A stretch of DNA of 64,000 bases from Spinacia oleracea (Eukaryota; Streptophyta; Magnoliopsida; Caryophyllales; Amaranthaceae). Position 1 is the first letter of the stretch. Every line of letters starts with the position of its first letter. The notes under the pieces were generated by a model. The model saw only the letters and a list, made by a program, of their open reading frames with translations. It had not been told where the DNA came from and did no database searches. Shown piece by piece: positions 36,361 through 55,002 of this stretch. Location: the NCBI RefSeq assembly GCF_020520425.1, contig NC_079491.1, forward strand, positions 3,596,001 through 3,660,000, written 5' to 3'. A program made the position numbers and the translations under genes.

Positions 36361-36939
36361 TAGACCTGATCAAATGGTGGGTCGGGCCTATGCATAAAAA
36401 TCAGCCCGTTATGTTGAGCCGGATCGGGTTAAGATTCGGGCCAAAAAAATTGTGCCAAACCTACTAATTTCGGGCCTGATATACCGGGTTTTTCAGGTCA
36501 TTTTCGGATCGGGCCAAATTTATATTCCCTCTGTCCCAGATTAGTTGTTACACTTAAATTTGCACAAAGTTTTAGGTGATAAGTGGTTGTTTGGTTATCA
36601 ATTGTTATTTTATTGAAAAAGTAAATGTGATGGGAGTTAGTGAAGTATTTTTTTAATTGAATGAGAGAGAACGTGGGGACAAAAAAAATTTAGTGGGAAG
36701 AGAGAAACAATATAATAATTGTGGTGTCTCCTAAATTAGAAGTGTAACAACTAATCTGAGATGGGCGAAAAAGGAAAGTGTAACAACTAATCTGGGACGG
36801 AGGGAGTAACTAAAAAATGTAGTTTTGTGTTACCCAAACCCGTCCAAAAAATTTAAAATTTCGGGTCGGGCCGGGCTGGAAAATTCTGCCCAAACCCGCA
36901 AAAAATTCGGGCGGGATGGGCTGGTCTTGATTAGGTCTA
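36361..36939. mobile_element. GC-rich hAT-like MITE (CGGGTC family) with perfect 8-bp duplication
   Basis: It starts TAGACCTGATCAAATGG and ends CTTGATTAGGTCTA, flanked by CTTCATAG at 36353-36360 and 36940-36947. It is itself split by a Stowaway-like MITE (36523-36808). It lies about 260 bp upstream of the 2OG oxygenase start. Confidence 0.88.
36523..36808. mobile_element. Stowaway-like MITE nested in a hAT-like element
   Basis: Left TTCCCTCTGTCCCAGATTAG with TTGTTACACTT and right AAGTGTAACAACTAATCTGG with GACGGAGGGAG are near-perfect inverted repeats within TA. Confidence 0.88.
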
Positions 36940-36964
36940 CTTCATAGGTATTAGGTGGTAGGTA

Positions 36965-38211
36965 TGACCGTACGAGAATGTAGACAACGAGTCAAGTCAA
37001 AACGAGTTTTAATCTATTCGAGTTGAGCTTGATAAAGATTGCAGTGCTTAAGTTAACTCGAGCTTTAACGAGCTTTGAATTTATTTATTTTATTTGAACT
37101 TAGTTTGTTTGCATTTTGAGTTTAAGTTCGATGTTCAACGAGTTTAAATCGAGTTGGATAAAATAGATGGTTCTTAAGTTACCTTTAAAAGAAAAGAAAA
37201 AATACATCTGTTTAATTTTATTCAGATTTTTTCAAATCTTTTGATAATATGAACCTACAACCAAGTTTTTTTTACGTATCGAAAAATTTGCTAATATTTA
37301 AAAGATATAGAAAGACACTCCGTACTAAAATGTCATACTCTATACTATAACTTTTTGAGCTTGAAACAGCTTTTACGAAATAACAAATTATATTTGAACA
37401 TGATCACGCTTACAAAAGAGCTTAAATGAGTTTTTCACGAACATTAACGAATCGAACATGTAGTTGTTCAAGCCTGACTCATATACCTAACGAGCTTAAA
37501 ATTGTTATTCAAGCTGTATATTAACTTATCAAACGAGTTTTGAACCTGCTTGTTCGCGAGTAGTTCACGACAGTATCTTCTATCTCGTGTGCAGTTACTA
37601 GTTCGCATGCATATTGTTTTGACAATGTTGGTTTATCCTGCCAGGACTCCTATCAAGGCCTCAAGGGTCTTAACTCTTCACTAATGGACCAACATGAGTA
37701 CATGACCATGATCCACTTGCTCTATTTGGTGAATGATCAAAACTGCACAAAAATTCTACACACACAAACCCCAACACGATAAACTACAAGAAATTTACTT
37801 TCGCACTCCAAAACATTGATTTTGGCACACCATTAAGAGACAATTTTCCGTGCTCTACTCACAAGGGATGTGCCAGAATCAACTTTTTAGCGTGCCAAAA
37901 ATCATTTCCTAAACTACATGAAAGATATGTATAAGTGTATAACCCACTCATCAGCAACTCATGCATTCAGATTTCAGAAACACTTCTTTCCCAAGGAAAA
38001 AGGGGGAAGAAATAGCTTACAACTCATCCTTAAGAGCACTTGTTAGAATCACAATATAGACATTATACAAGTACATGTAGCACACTAGCACCTTTCGCTT
38101 GCACCGGTAATGGTTATCGCGAGGATCAACAGAATTAGAAGCTGCTGCAACAACTCTAAACAACAGCTTCCAAACCTCCGCGACAAATCACACAAAAACC
38201 ATAATCCTAAC
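36965..38211. other. Intergenic, low-complexity repeat-rich stretch
   Basis: From about 36980 to 37570 the words CGAGTT, GAGCTT and AACGAG recur on both strands, suggesting an old transposon with degenerate internal repeats. A TTTTGGCACACC / GTGCCAAAA pair lies at about 37811-37905. No exon seen. Confidence 0.45.
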
Positions 38212-38330
38212 TAGACCTGTTCATTGGGCCAGGTTAGGGTCGGGTCGGGCCTAAATTAAATGGGCTGGGCCTTTTGAAAAAAAACTGGTTTCAGGCTTTT
38301 AATAGGCCCCCAGCCCATTGAACACGTCTA
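38212..38330. mobile_element. Short hAT-like MITE (CGGGTC family), 119 bp
   Basis: TAGACCTGTTCATTGGGCC to CCCATTGAACACGTCTA, with perfect direct repeats ATCCTAAC at 38204-38211 and 38331-38338. A truncated sister with the same start lies at 38424-38490, just 20 bp beyond the NEK stop codon. Confidence 0.88.
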
Positions 38331-38423
38331 ATCCTAACTAAGGATTCTGATCCGAGGCCCTAAACTAAATAAAGTTCACGCAATTTTAAATTAAAAATCA
38401 CTAGCCAATGTACAAGGGAGTAC

Positions 38424-38490
38424 TAGACCTGTTCAACGGGTCGTGTTAGGTCTGGGACGGGCTGAAACTTAACGGGTCGGGCTGGGCTAG
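38424..38490. mobile_element. Truncated CGGGTC-family element next to the NEK stop codon
   Basis: It starts TAGACCTGTTCAACGGGTCG like the complete copies but lacks the right terminus. It should lie in the 3' UTR of the kinase transcript. Confidence 0.6.
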
Positions 38491-38509
38491 TCGTGGAAGA
38501 AAGTACTAG

Positions 38510-44429
<5,920 letters not shown>

Positions 44430-46020
44430 TTCTACAGCCGGTACCTCTCACTTCTTGCAACTTCAGAAACAAATTCTATTCCTGATAATTTAAAACAAAC
44501 TAATAATATGCATTACATTCCCATAAACCACAAACATAAACAGAAAAAACCAAGGCAGAAAGTATGCGAAATGCATTTACTTAGTCTAGAATTCATCTGT
44601 TATTAGTAACCAATAAATTAAATGGTCCATAACTTCAGCATTCTATAAATGATCTATGTTAAATCTAAGCATAGACATGTAGTGACTAGCAAGTATTATA
44701 GTGGAACAAAACCTCGTCATTTAAACATTGCAAATAGCCAAAAGACCAGAACAGCCTCAAACTATAAGTGACTAGAATTCTTCATAGCAATATTCAGCCT
44801 CAAACTCGTCTCAGAAACGTGGATACCAATATATTTTTTCTTAATTCCCGAAAAAATATAGCATCCCAATATTCCCTTTTAACAAGGGAACGATTGAACG
44901 AAGCAGGTAGTGTGGAAAGCTAAGTCAAATCTTTCTTACTAGTAAAGGGAAGTAAAAGAGAAACAACATCTTACTTTCACAACCTTTAATATGCCTCTCA
45001 GTGCTGCTAAACTTCAAGATAACATGAAATGAAAGTGACTTATCCTCCTAATCCACCACATAATACAGAATAAAACGTTCAATTATTCATAAATCATAAC
45101 ATATGCTAAAACCCTAACACAAAAAGGTTTAAAATATCCTCAGAAAAGCTATCCAATAATCCACCACATAAATACAGAATAAAAAGTTCAACTAGGTTTG
45201 TACAGCAAATTCCAAACAAGCATTATTGAGATACTAACATCCAAAAATAGCAAAAAAAATAATCACCCTTTTCCACCTTCCTAAGCAACTTTAAACCCTC
45301 ATTTTGTTTCAATTCTAAGTAAAAAGGTTGCATTTCTCCCCTCTAATTATGGTCTTTACTTACCAAATTTCTACACAAAGAGAAAAATTTTATAAAGTAC
45401 CCATTAAACCTGCAAAAACAAGAAACAAAACCAAAATCCAAAACAAAAAATCACTAAAACCCCAAAACATTAGAAACCCAGTATTATTAAGCATACATTT
45501 ACAGCAAACAAAACCCAGAAACCAAAATCCCAACAAAAAGTCAAAACTAAAACCTCAAAACATCAAAACCCCAGAATTAAACCCCAAAAAAAACAGAAAA
45601 AATACACTACATTGCACACATTTTGAACAAAAGAAAAAGATTAAAACTTTAAAGAAAATAAATAGAGGAGAGTACCTAAAAATGGAGCATTATCAGGTAA
45701 AACAGATCTCTTGGTGCTGTTCTAGTCTTCTTATTCCCGCTCTTCAAGTATAAATGGGAAAGAGATAAAATTGAGAGGAAAATGTAAAGATAAAGTGAAC
45801 AAAAAAACAAAAAGCTACGGATTTCAAACTTCAAAATAAAAGAAGCGAAGTGAAGAAATGAAGGGAGTCAAAAGAGGAGAGTGTGGGAAGAAGAGAAGAA
45901 TAGGCACCCTGAAAAAGACAAGAGGAAGGAGAAACTAGTTTTGGAAAGATCCCCGTGTATGGAGCTCAACTAATCAGCTTATGCCACGTGAATCTATTTA
46001 TGGTTTCCTCTTTATATAAA
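44430..46020 (-). promoter_or_regulatory. 5' leader and promoter of the NEK gene
   Basis: TATATAAA on the minus strand (about 46011-46020) and a CACGTG G-box (45985-45990) lie upstream of purine/pyrimidine-rich leader sequence at about 45670-45960. The leader is probably interrupted by an intron before the ATG at 44429. A plus-strand Lys/Asn-rich ORF at 45328-45753 is treated as chance. Confidence 0.4.
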
Positions 46021-46593
46021 GTTTGGGTTTTTCCATGATTATTAAACTAGTAATTGGAGTTAGTGCTAAATTAATTAATTTTTGGATTATCAAACTAATC
46101 AAACCTTTTTCCAAGATGGTTAAGAGGGTTAATATAAAATTGTAGAAAAAAATTCCATGTTTTGTCGGCAGATGAGCACTTAGAGTTAAAGGTTTTTATG
46201 TAAAAGATTACTTTTGTGTTAAGAAGTTAGGGGAATGGTATCTACTATTGTGATTTTAGTGTTGGTTATATGTTTGGTTGGCTTAATTTGACTAAATAAA
46301 GGTTGCACCTTGGAAAATTGAGATATGAATAGTTGTATTTTTGGTAGGTGTTAGTGCGTGAATGATGTGTGCATCAATTTCTCTTTTAGGAAAGTAAAAG
46401 AAAGGTTATATTTCGCGAAATCTCGCCTAGATTAACCAGATTGGAAATCATGGACAATGCCCTTTTACAGTATTCCAACGTATCACAAAGTGATCATGGT
46501 AGTCTTAGAAGAGATTTGTTCTCATAACCTAAGTTGAAAACCTTACTAGGTCAAGTCTTGCTTGTATGCACATGTTATATGGAGTATATCTAA

Positions 46594-46815
46594 GGTTTTG
46601 TTTTGTTCGACTTATTTTTACTTATTTCAGACAAAATAAGTTCATATAGTATTAATTCATAAAAAATAAGTTATTTTCATACATTTTCACAGACAAATAA
46701 GTTTATATCGGACAAAATAAATTTTTTAGATAAAATAAGTTCATATAAATTCAGTTAAGTTTAGTTAAATTCAAATAATATAAGTTCAGTTAAAATAAAT
46801 CGAATATAACTGAGC
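46594..46815. mobile_element. MITE with internal AAGTTCA/ATAAGTT words
   Basis: GTTTTGTTTTGTTCGACTTA at the left and TAAATCGAATATAACTGAGC at the right are imperfect inverted repeats. The interior repeats AAAATAAGTTCAT-type words, as in the elements at 24067 and 48553. Confidence 0.5.
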
Positions 46816-47650
46816 CTACATCGTTTAGGCATAACAAAAAGTCCATTAGCCACGAACTCTTTGTTGAAACTCGATCTCAACTTTTAATTAAGATCTTAGT
46901 ATTTGTAGAAAGTGAATATATACCGGTTAAATTAGTAATAGATTGATGGATCATATATCTAATTAACATTCCAATAAGACATCATCCACAACTATTTATT
47001 TTTTGAAAATAAATGAAGAAAAAGTTCTCAATTAATAGACAAACACATTAATGATATTAATTATCATATATTGTCAACCTCATACCAAACCTAGGGCAAC
47101 TTCTATTAGTTACCTCTATTTTCCACAAACACAATAGTCCCATGAACTTGATGAACAAAATATTGGATAATGAATGAGCAACAAAGAAATTAATAAAATT
47201 GGCAAGATGTCCTTTTCCAATTTGAGACTTCGTACGTAAAAAAGGATCGTTAGTTCTTTGCCCATGAAGATTCTTGTACTACATTAAGATCTCAAAATAT
47301 AGGTACAAGTTTCTTTTGTAAAAAATCCACAAGATTTACAACATTCGGTTCTTTATTTTATATATATATATAGAAAATACACAATGGATTTTATTATAAG
47401 GTCATTTCTTAAAAACAACGAGTGATTATGTCCTCATAATTCATAAATGTAAGTCATAACCAGGAAGAAACATCATACTTTGTACAAGTGTACAACTGTA
47501 CATACACAGATTGATCCCAACCCCGAGGGTTGGACCAGAATCCATATTCAACGGACTCTATCCTACTAAGCTACGGAGTATATATTCAGCTAAATAACGA
47601 TATACTTGGCATGCATTTAGCATCATCCAAGAATCTGTATGTCTTCATCT

Positions 47651-48164
47651 CAGGCCCGGCCCTAGGGGGGGTAGGCGAGGGGTGCGACCGCCTAGGGCCC
47701 AAGGCGAAAAGGGCCCCAAAATAATTGTCTATCCAGTAATTTAGTACTAGTTATAAACAACGCATTAAATACCCATGTTATTTTCTTGGCTCATTGGTAG
47801 AAAGTTGGTTCTAAAGTTTTGATATCTACTTTTATAAGTTTTAAAATAGATAAGCATTTTAATGAAGGCAAAATTAACTGATATTTTTATATGCTCAAAA
47901 TGAACCTTTATTTTTAAAAAATATCTCTTTACGCATATTAATTATCTTGTAATTAAATGAGTATTTATTTTATTGAAATATTTCAAGAAATCGACTAGAG
48001 CCGGATTTTGAAATTCTAGGATCCTGCAAATGAGATATAGTAAGTTTTTATTAATTTGAATTCAACAATATAATGGATTTCACAAAAAAAAATTATATAT
48101 ATTATTGGAAGGGCCCAAATTCCATATTTCGCCTAGGGCCCTCAAAATGTCAGGACCGGCCCTG
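47651..48164. mobile_element. Non-autonomous hAT element (CAGGCCCGGCCC termini)
   Basis: It starts CAGGCCCGGCCCTAGGGGG and ends CAGGACCGGCCCTG, with perfect direct repeats CTTCATCT at 47643-47650 and 48165-48172. Its interior (514 bp) carries no ORF. It was inserted at the very edge of a Stowaway-like MITE. Confidence 0.9.
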
Positions 48165-48430
48165 CTTCATCTGTTCCACAAATATCGCATTATTTTGACT
48201 TTTACACTATTTACGATGTATCTTTGACCATCTTTTGCAATATTATATAAATAAGAAAATATGTAATCATGTAAGATCTTGTTAGATTCGTATTGATACA
48301 TACTTTCTAATTAAATATCAAAGTTTTACATATAATTATTACTTATGCATAATTCGAGAGATTAAGATTCAAAGTCATGTATTGAAAACGTAAAGTCAAC
48401 ATGGTGCAATATTTGAGGAACAAATGAAGT
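48165..48430. mobile_element. Stowaway-like MITE disrupted at its left end by a hAT insertion
   Basis: CTTCATCTGTTCCACAAATA at the left and ATATTTGAGGAACAAATGAAG at the right are inverted repeats. The left end now doubles as the hAT target duplication. Confidence 0.6.
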
Positions 48431-48552
48431 GTATATATTTTATCTTTCATAAAATTAAACATCTGGTCCTCTAAAAATGTTATCGTCAATTCATTTTCTC
48501 TTTTGGCTTCCATCTCTAATTTTTTTCAATTTTTTTCTCCTCTCTCTTATTA

Positions 48553-49023
48553 GACTCCGTTTTATTGGACTTATTTTGACTGAACTTATATTATTTGAAC
48601 TTATCTGAAGTTAACTGAACTTATCTGAATTTAACTGAACTTATCTGAACTTATCTGCACTTATTTTCTGAAATAAACTTATTTGTGTGTGAAAATGTCC
48701 GGGAAAAAACTTATTTTTTATGAACTTATATTATCTAAACTTATCTGAATTTAACTGATTTGCGTTCTATTCACCTGATTTCCACTTATTTTTCCTGAAC
48801 TTGTCTTATCTTAACTTATCTGAACTTATCTGAACTTATTAGAACTCATTAGAACTTATTTTAGTTATAAATTGTACTTGGGCAACCCTTATTTTTCCTG
48901 AACTTATCTTATCTGAACTTATCTGAACTTAACTGAACTTATTTTTCCTAAAATAAATGGAAATAAGGTGAACAGAATAGGGCCTTATTTTATCTGTAAG
49001 TCAAAATAAGTCGAACAGAACAA
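48553..49023. mobile_element. Nested MITE pair rich in GAACTTATCTGAACT
   Basis: The outer element runs from AGACTCCGTTTTATTGGACT to AAGTCGAACAGAACAAG. Inside it, about 48762-48985, a second one runs from TTGCGTTCTATTCACCTGAT to AAGGTGAACAGAATAGGGC. Both are filled with repeated GAACTTATCTGAACTTA. Confidence 0.6.
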
Positions 49024-49350
49024 GAATTACTTTTTCTCTTAATAAGCTTGTTGACGGCAGATGCTAAGGAGGAAAATGCCCGGAAATGCAAATTAGTTCC
49101 CAAAAAAATGGGGCAGTGATATTAATTATGGTATCATCTACCCATAATTCGATTATCTGGGGTTGGTGCCACACGTTTGGTTTATTTATTAATTATTGTT
49201 TTGAAGAATATATATTAGCCACTAATACTATACTAGTGCTATAGTCCGTAATATGGTTGGTCAATTGTAGTATTGTGAAAGGAATTTGCTATCTTTTTCA
49301 AATTGATTTTTTCTTTATTTATTAGGGATATGGGCACACCACACGGGCAC

Positions 49351-49746
49351 TAGACCTGGTTATCGGGCGGGGCGGGGCGGGTCAGGGTCGGTGCGGGTCA
49401 AAAGAGGGTCGGGTATTGAAAGGGTCATTTTTAGCGGGTCGATAATGGACGGGTCAAAACGGGTCGCGGGTCAATAGCGGGTCATTAGTGGGCGGGTCAA
49501 TAAACGAGCAATGAAAAATGAAAAACAAAAGGGCCATGTGCAAGTACAAGTAAATACGAAACTATACACGTAATTTTTTGTATCATTACTATTTTAATTT
49601 TCAAAATAATTGTAGTATAAGTTTGACCCTATAATGACCCTGTCCAATAAAGACCCTGTCCAATAGGAGCCCTGCCCAATAAAAGCCCTATTAACTTGAC
49701 CCTAACCCTATATCCATTGGACTACCCTGTCCAATAACCAGGTCTA
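49351..49746. mobile_element. GC-rich hAT-like MITE (CGGGTC family)
   Basis: TAGACCTGGTTATCGGGCGG to CCAATAACCAGGTCTA, flanked by ACGGGCAC (49343-49350) and ATGGGCAC (49747-49754), an 8-bp duplication with one mismatch. The left half is CGGGTC-rich and the right half carries GACCCTGTCCAATA units. Confidence 0.82.
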
Positions 49747-50109
49747 ATGGGCACACACCAATATTAAAGTACGGTAAACTTATTAATCAAATTTAATGAT
49801 AATATTATTTGTAGGGTAGGAAGATTATATTATATCAAGCTAAGTGATGTGTATTATTGGTTGTTAATTATGATCATATTTGCGTTAAAATAATGTTAAT
49901 GTGGACATGTGGTAGAAGTGCTTAATTCTTTAGGATTACTTTGTTATTTTTATTTTACAACGTAGTACACGCTTTTGTTGTCACGGAGTTTATTGTGCCA
50001 AATAATGTTGATAGTTGGTGCATACTACGTATGTTATTATGGACTTTTAAATACGGAGTACTATATATCGTGTATATTTTGGTAGAAGTTGTAAAAAGTA
50101 CGGATGTAG

Positions 50110-50379
50110 TACTTCCTCCGTTCTTATTTACATACTCCGTAACACAATTAAGTTTATGACACTATTTACACAAGCTCCTTCGACTTCATTTTGTGATTTA
50201 TACTTAAGAAAAAACATAGTCGTGTGGGGACTTATTAGTTTCGTCTCAATAAATATTTTGTAAATACCAAACATTTTATAATTTTTTCTTATCCATAATT
50301 GGAGATATTAACGTTTGAAATCATGCATTGGCAAACGTGTCTAAATAATTGTGTCATTTAAAAAAGAACAGATGAAGTA
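50110..50379. mobile_element. Stowaway-like MITE
   Basis: TACTTCCTCCGTTCTTATTT and AAAAAAGAACAGATGAAGTA are inverted within TA. Confidence 0.65.
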
Positions 50380-50624
50380 TATTAAAAATAGATTAAACAA
50401 ATCAAAAATAATGTTAAATGATACTCCGTATAATTGTTTTGGTGTTTGAGTTGAAATAGCTACCCATCTTTTGTACGGAGTAGGTGGGTATACTCCGTAT
50501 AATTGTTGATTCTTTTAAAATAAAATTACAAGAAATTTAGTAGAAGATTACATTATTGAGCTAAGTGATATGTATCATTGGTTGTTAATTAATTATGATC
50601 AGATTTGCGTTAAAATAATGTTAA

Positions 50625-50948
50625 CTAGATTTAAGCACGTGCGATGCACGAGTTAATTTTCATTTAGATACGAAGTATTACGTGGGTAATTAGTAGAGTA
50701 GTAACTTGATCATATACTAATATTTAAGATACAAGAGAATCCCATGAATTTCTATTAAATCTTATCCCAACTTTTGATAAATTTTGTAAACAGGTTGTTT
50801 TTTTATTTTGATTTGTTTATTGATTAAATTCTATATTTCATTTATCCTAAAATCTAAATACCATAATTATCTCATTATTTATAATTATGTGACTAGACAA
50901 TCCTACATGGACGCTCTAAACTCTTTAATTATTTGATTATATATTAGG
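50625..50948 (-). mobile_element. Non-autonomous Helitron (minus orientation)
   Basis: Read on the minus strand it starts CCTAATATATAATC (canonical TC with one change) and ends with a short hairpin CGTGC-ATC-GCACG, then 11 nt and CTAG, followed by T. That is the usual Helitron 3' structure and A/T insertion site. The paralogous empty site is at about 49900. Confidence 0.7.
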
Positions 50949-52679
50949 TGTGGTAGAAGAGCTTAATTCTTTAGGATTAGTTTGTTTTTGTTTTTTTTCA
51001 ACCGTGCTTTTTTATTGTCACATTGTTTAATGTGCCCAATAATGTGACGGGATATTAGAGCATATTAGATGTACCTGGGTGCACCGTGCATTCTCTTACA
51101 TTTTTTCTTTACACGTGAGGAGAAAATGTGGTAGAGATAAAATACCTTTGGGTGCACCTAATAATTTTCAATGAAATTATTAATTAATTAAATAAATTTT
51201 ACTTAGTTCGGGTGCACGCTGTATCTGAGTGCACCTAATAATTTTCAAAGGAATACTTACGCCTTGTGGCAAAGGAAGTTATAATTTTATCTTAATAATG
51301 AATAACTCGTCTCAGACTCAACTAAACTCCTAAAAAAGATAATTAAATAGAATAAAATATGATGATGTGACATAATTTAATTTGGTTGAAGAAAGAGTAG
51401 AGTTTTAAGTGAGTTTGAGTGAGTATTGAATTTTCAAACTCACCTCCAAACTTGTCGTAATTTTTTACCTCATTATACCAAGAATTTAACTCCAAACTCT
51501 CTTCCAAACTCTCCTCAAAACTAGGAATAAACTCACTCTTACTTTTCAAACAACCTTATCTGCTAACTTCAACTAGTTTTATTTTGTGCGAGATTTAGGT
51601 CCTATCGAAACTCCAAGTCCATACCTACTAAAGAAAACATCAAGGAATACAAGGATAACTTAAATGTTACTATCATGGTATAGGCTATCACGTGAAATTT
51701 GCATGTTTACGACAATATTACTTTGTATACTATGCTCAATTGGTCAAGTTAATGGTGGCCCAAACAAATGACTCGTACCAACTACCAAGTACTAACGAGG
51801 TCTTTGACTAGTGATTAACTCTGAATGTTCGTGTACATACGTCACAAATTCTAATATGTATTTTTCATTATGATTTTTACTGTCATTTTGATTCATTAAT
51901 CAAGGGAAATTTGTCATAAACAATCTTTTAGGGGGGAAAAAAACAAGTAAAATAGGACCTCAAAAATAATATTTTGATTGTGAAATGGGAACCTTAACCT
52001 ATTTTATGTTCAGTGACTTCACTTTCCAACATAGATTTGTATGTGCCATGTAAATACCCTCAAATTCTCCATTTTTTTTCCGGTGTTTTTCTCAATTTTC
52101 TACCCGTTTATTTTTTGACATTGAATTCAATATAATTATAAAAAGGGTAATGATGATTCAAACTCAACACCTATCAATATATAAACCCTCAGTCTTAACC
52201 ATTATGTCAAGATCTCGTTAGTTTATTTTGGACATCGGTGAATAGTCACTCTTCACAAAGTAACCAAGGGTGGGAAAGAAAAGGGGAAACTTGAGTTGGA
52301 ATACCTTAAATAGTTAAATCAAATTGTTTAGGGCCACCATTAATTTGAGACCAAATATTTCTAATGTAGCAACTTGGCCCATTTTAAGTGTTGAAAATTG
52401 GGTTGACCAACTCCATCTGGCTAAGTTGGGTAACGCCTTTTTGGCCCATATGCATAAGCTTGTGGCCTAATTTTATTAAGTGAGTTTGGAAGTAAATGTC
52501 ACCTAATTAGGCCCAACTAAGTCTTAATAGTTATAGTACTTTTTCGTTGGTATATTCTCTCTCGTTACTCTATACCATGCTAAATTTCAGATAATATGAA
52601 ATGAGTCCGTGCGATATGTTAAGGAAGAGAGTTCAGTCTACCTATAAGAACATTAACAATATTGTGAATAATTCCTCAA

Positions 52680-52859
52680 GCTGACTAATTGTATGTTGAT
52701 TCAGTGGTGATCGAGGCTGAACTTGGTAGGGAGAACTCGTGTTCGATTCCCCACAACAACAATTGGAAAGGGACTGATACCTATCCACCCAGAACTCGCA
52801 CCGAATTCGAATTAGCCATAAGTGTGAACCGGGTGCTAATACCAAAAAAAAAAAAAAAA
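52680..52859 (+). mobile_element. tRNA-derived SINE with target-site duplication
   Basis: A box TTGATTCAGTGGTGATCG, B box GTGTTCGATTCCCC, a 3' body with CACCCAGAACTCGC and a poly-A tail. Flanking direct repeats TCCTCAA are at 52673-52679 and 52860-52866. Confidence 0.82.
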
Positions 52860-53446
52860 TCCTCAAACTTATAATTTTTTCTCAATGTGGGATAACTCAC
52901 ATGTGGATAGCATTGGTTTAAACAGAAGTATATGAATCGTAAATTGTGAAGTTATATGTTATTCGCCTTTCAGTTTAACTTTGATGTGGCCTAAACCTAC
53001 TTAAGGTCCGGCACAAGTGATTTTGATAAGTGGCCCTAATATCAAATGGGTTTGAATGTTTGATCAAGTCATGTTTCTTTAAGTTTCACTTAAAAAACTT
53101 TATCCAAACTCATTTTCTCTTACTTGTTTAAACTTATATTGTTTCTATTTCAATTGTAAATTAAATTCGAAGACATCAATTGAACTGGTTTGAACTAACT
53201 TGTTCTACTAATAATCATTAGGATTATTACATACCAATTTATGCATTTACAGCTTTCAAACGAGCCATATACGAAGTACAGAGTATATAATAGTCTTCGT
53301 CGTACTTTGTAAGGTACAGGTCGTAACTTGCGATCTTTATGTCATAATGATGATATGGAATGAGTATGTGTCATGAACGTAATTGAAAACTAAGATGTTT
53401 AACTTAAATAACCTATTATATATGTTACAAAAAAGTAGAAAAATCT

Positions 53447-53709
53447 TACTCCCTCTGTCCCTTAATACTCGACCTGTTTTGACGGACACACTTGCCAATG
53501 CACAACTTTGACCACAAATTTCTTTAACAACATATCATAAAAACTTATAAAAATATTAATATTTTGAAAATATATATTAAGATGAAGCCAAAAATATATT
53601 ATATACTAACATCTGTTTTCATATACTAGAAATAAAATAGGGTCAAAATGAATTATGTGAATAGTTCAAAAAGTCAAAACAGGTCGAGTATTAAGGGACG
53701 GAGGGAGTA
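53447..53709. mobile_element. Stowaway-like MITE, well preserved
   Basis: TACTCCCTCTGTCCCTTAAT with ACTCGACCTGTTTTGAC and its near-perfect inverse at the right end, within TA. The family is the same as at 21524-21893. Confidence 0.85.
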
Positions 53710-55002
53710 ATATTCTAATTTATTATAAATATATAAATATTTACTTCCTTCTTTGTATCGATTACCTTATTTGCATATTTTAATAGTAAAAATATTGCAT
53801 TGATAGTAAAAATATTTTGATAACGCATGACCTATTGACCTACATAACGCCTATGTGTACCATTTAGAATCTGACACGTAAAACTGCGACAATTAAATAT
53901 TATCGGAACTTACGATATTTATTATCACCCAGTCAACCAATTAAATGGTGAACTTACCACTAATGATCAGTGATGATGAGCAACCGACCACCTAATCACC
54001 TATGTTCATGCTCTTTTTTTTTTGGATTTCACCTCTTATTACGATTTTGTATAAAATGTGATTTAAGATGTGACTTCTCTTATTCCAAATTCTTTTGGAT
54101 CACTACCCCTTATTTTCTTTGACATCTTTTTCTTTTCTTTTTGTCAAAACATAGCAACCATTACTTTTAAAATGTACAACAATGTCCACTATTAATTAAA
54201 CTAATTTCTAGGTATTATAGTTCGTTAATTTGAGGGGGGATGTTGTGTGGATAAGTGTGTGTGACCTAAGCACCAGCAAACATGAGGTACATCGTATGAG
54301 ACTTTACGGTTGAGAATTTGCATAATTTTATTTTCAAAAATTATACGAAGTATTTATTAAGTGAAATACTCGGTAAAGGCTTTCTTTTTTTCATCTTATT
54401 TTTATTACATATTAAATTAAATCAGAAAAATCAGATTAGACTAGAACATAAAAAACTAAAAGCACTCACATACAACATTCAGTCTAAATCCAACTGAAAA
54501 CTGTAAAAATCAAACCAAATCAGACGAAGAGACAAAAAACGGCCAAAGTTAGGAAAATTCTTGTAAAAAAGACAATTATGGCACATCATCCGTCATAATT
54601 GTTAACTAATTAAAAATTATTGTTGGAGGTAAATTTTACTTTTTGTCAATTCGACAAAAATATTTGGTCAAACTATCCGACAAAAAATGTAATTCAAGAG
54701 TTAGACTAAAAATTTGATTTTGCTTAAGAGAAAATATTAAACAACATCGAATAACCAAGATGTATATTGGCCATGTATTTTAGGACACCAAAATGGGGAA
54801 TTTAGTTTCCTACACCTTTTTAATAGATGTGACTACTGACTAGTGCACTGCTGATAGTGGATTTCGAGAGCCAAAGGCAAATTAACGAAATGGATGTTTC
54901 AAAACATGCCTTTCACTTTCATTTCATTCTTTTGTGTTTGTTGGAATTTAATTTTAAGCAAAAATAAAACTCTAACAACACTATGTTGACGTACGGTTGA
55001 GG

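Larger units (their letters stand above)
49800..51060 (+). repeat. Segmental duplication, second copy split by a Helitron-like insertion
   Basis: The block about 49838-50020 (GGTTGTTAATTATGATCATA, then TTAAAATAATGTTAA, then GTGGTAGAAGTGCTTAATTC) recurs at 50556-50624 and 50949-51050. Only the second copy contains the extra 324 bp at 50625-50948. Confidence 0.75.

Noticed and set aside
45328-45753. 141-aa plus-strand Lys/Asn/Gln-rich ORF
   Set aside because: Poor A-rich composition, no domain, and it overlaps the probable NEK leader region on the other strand.
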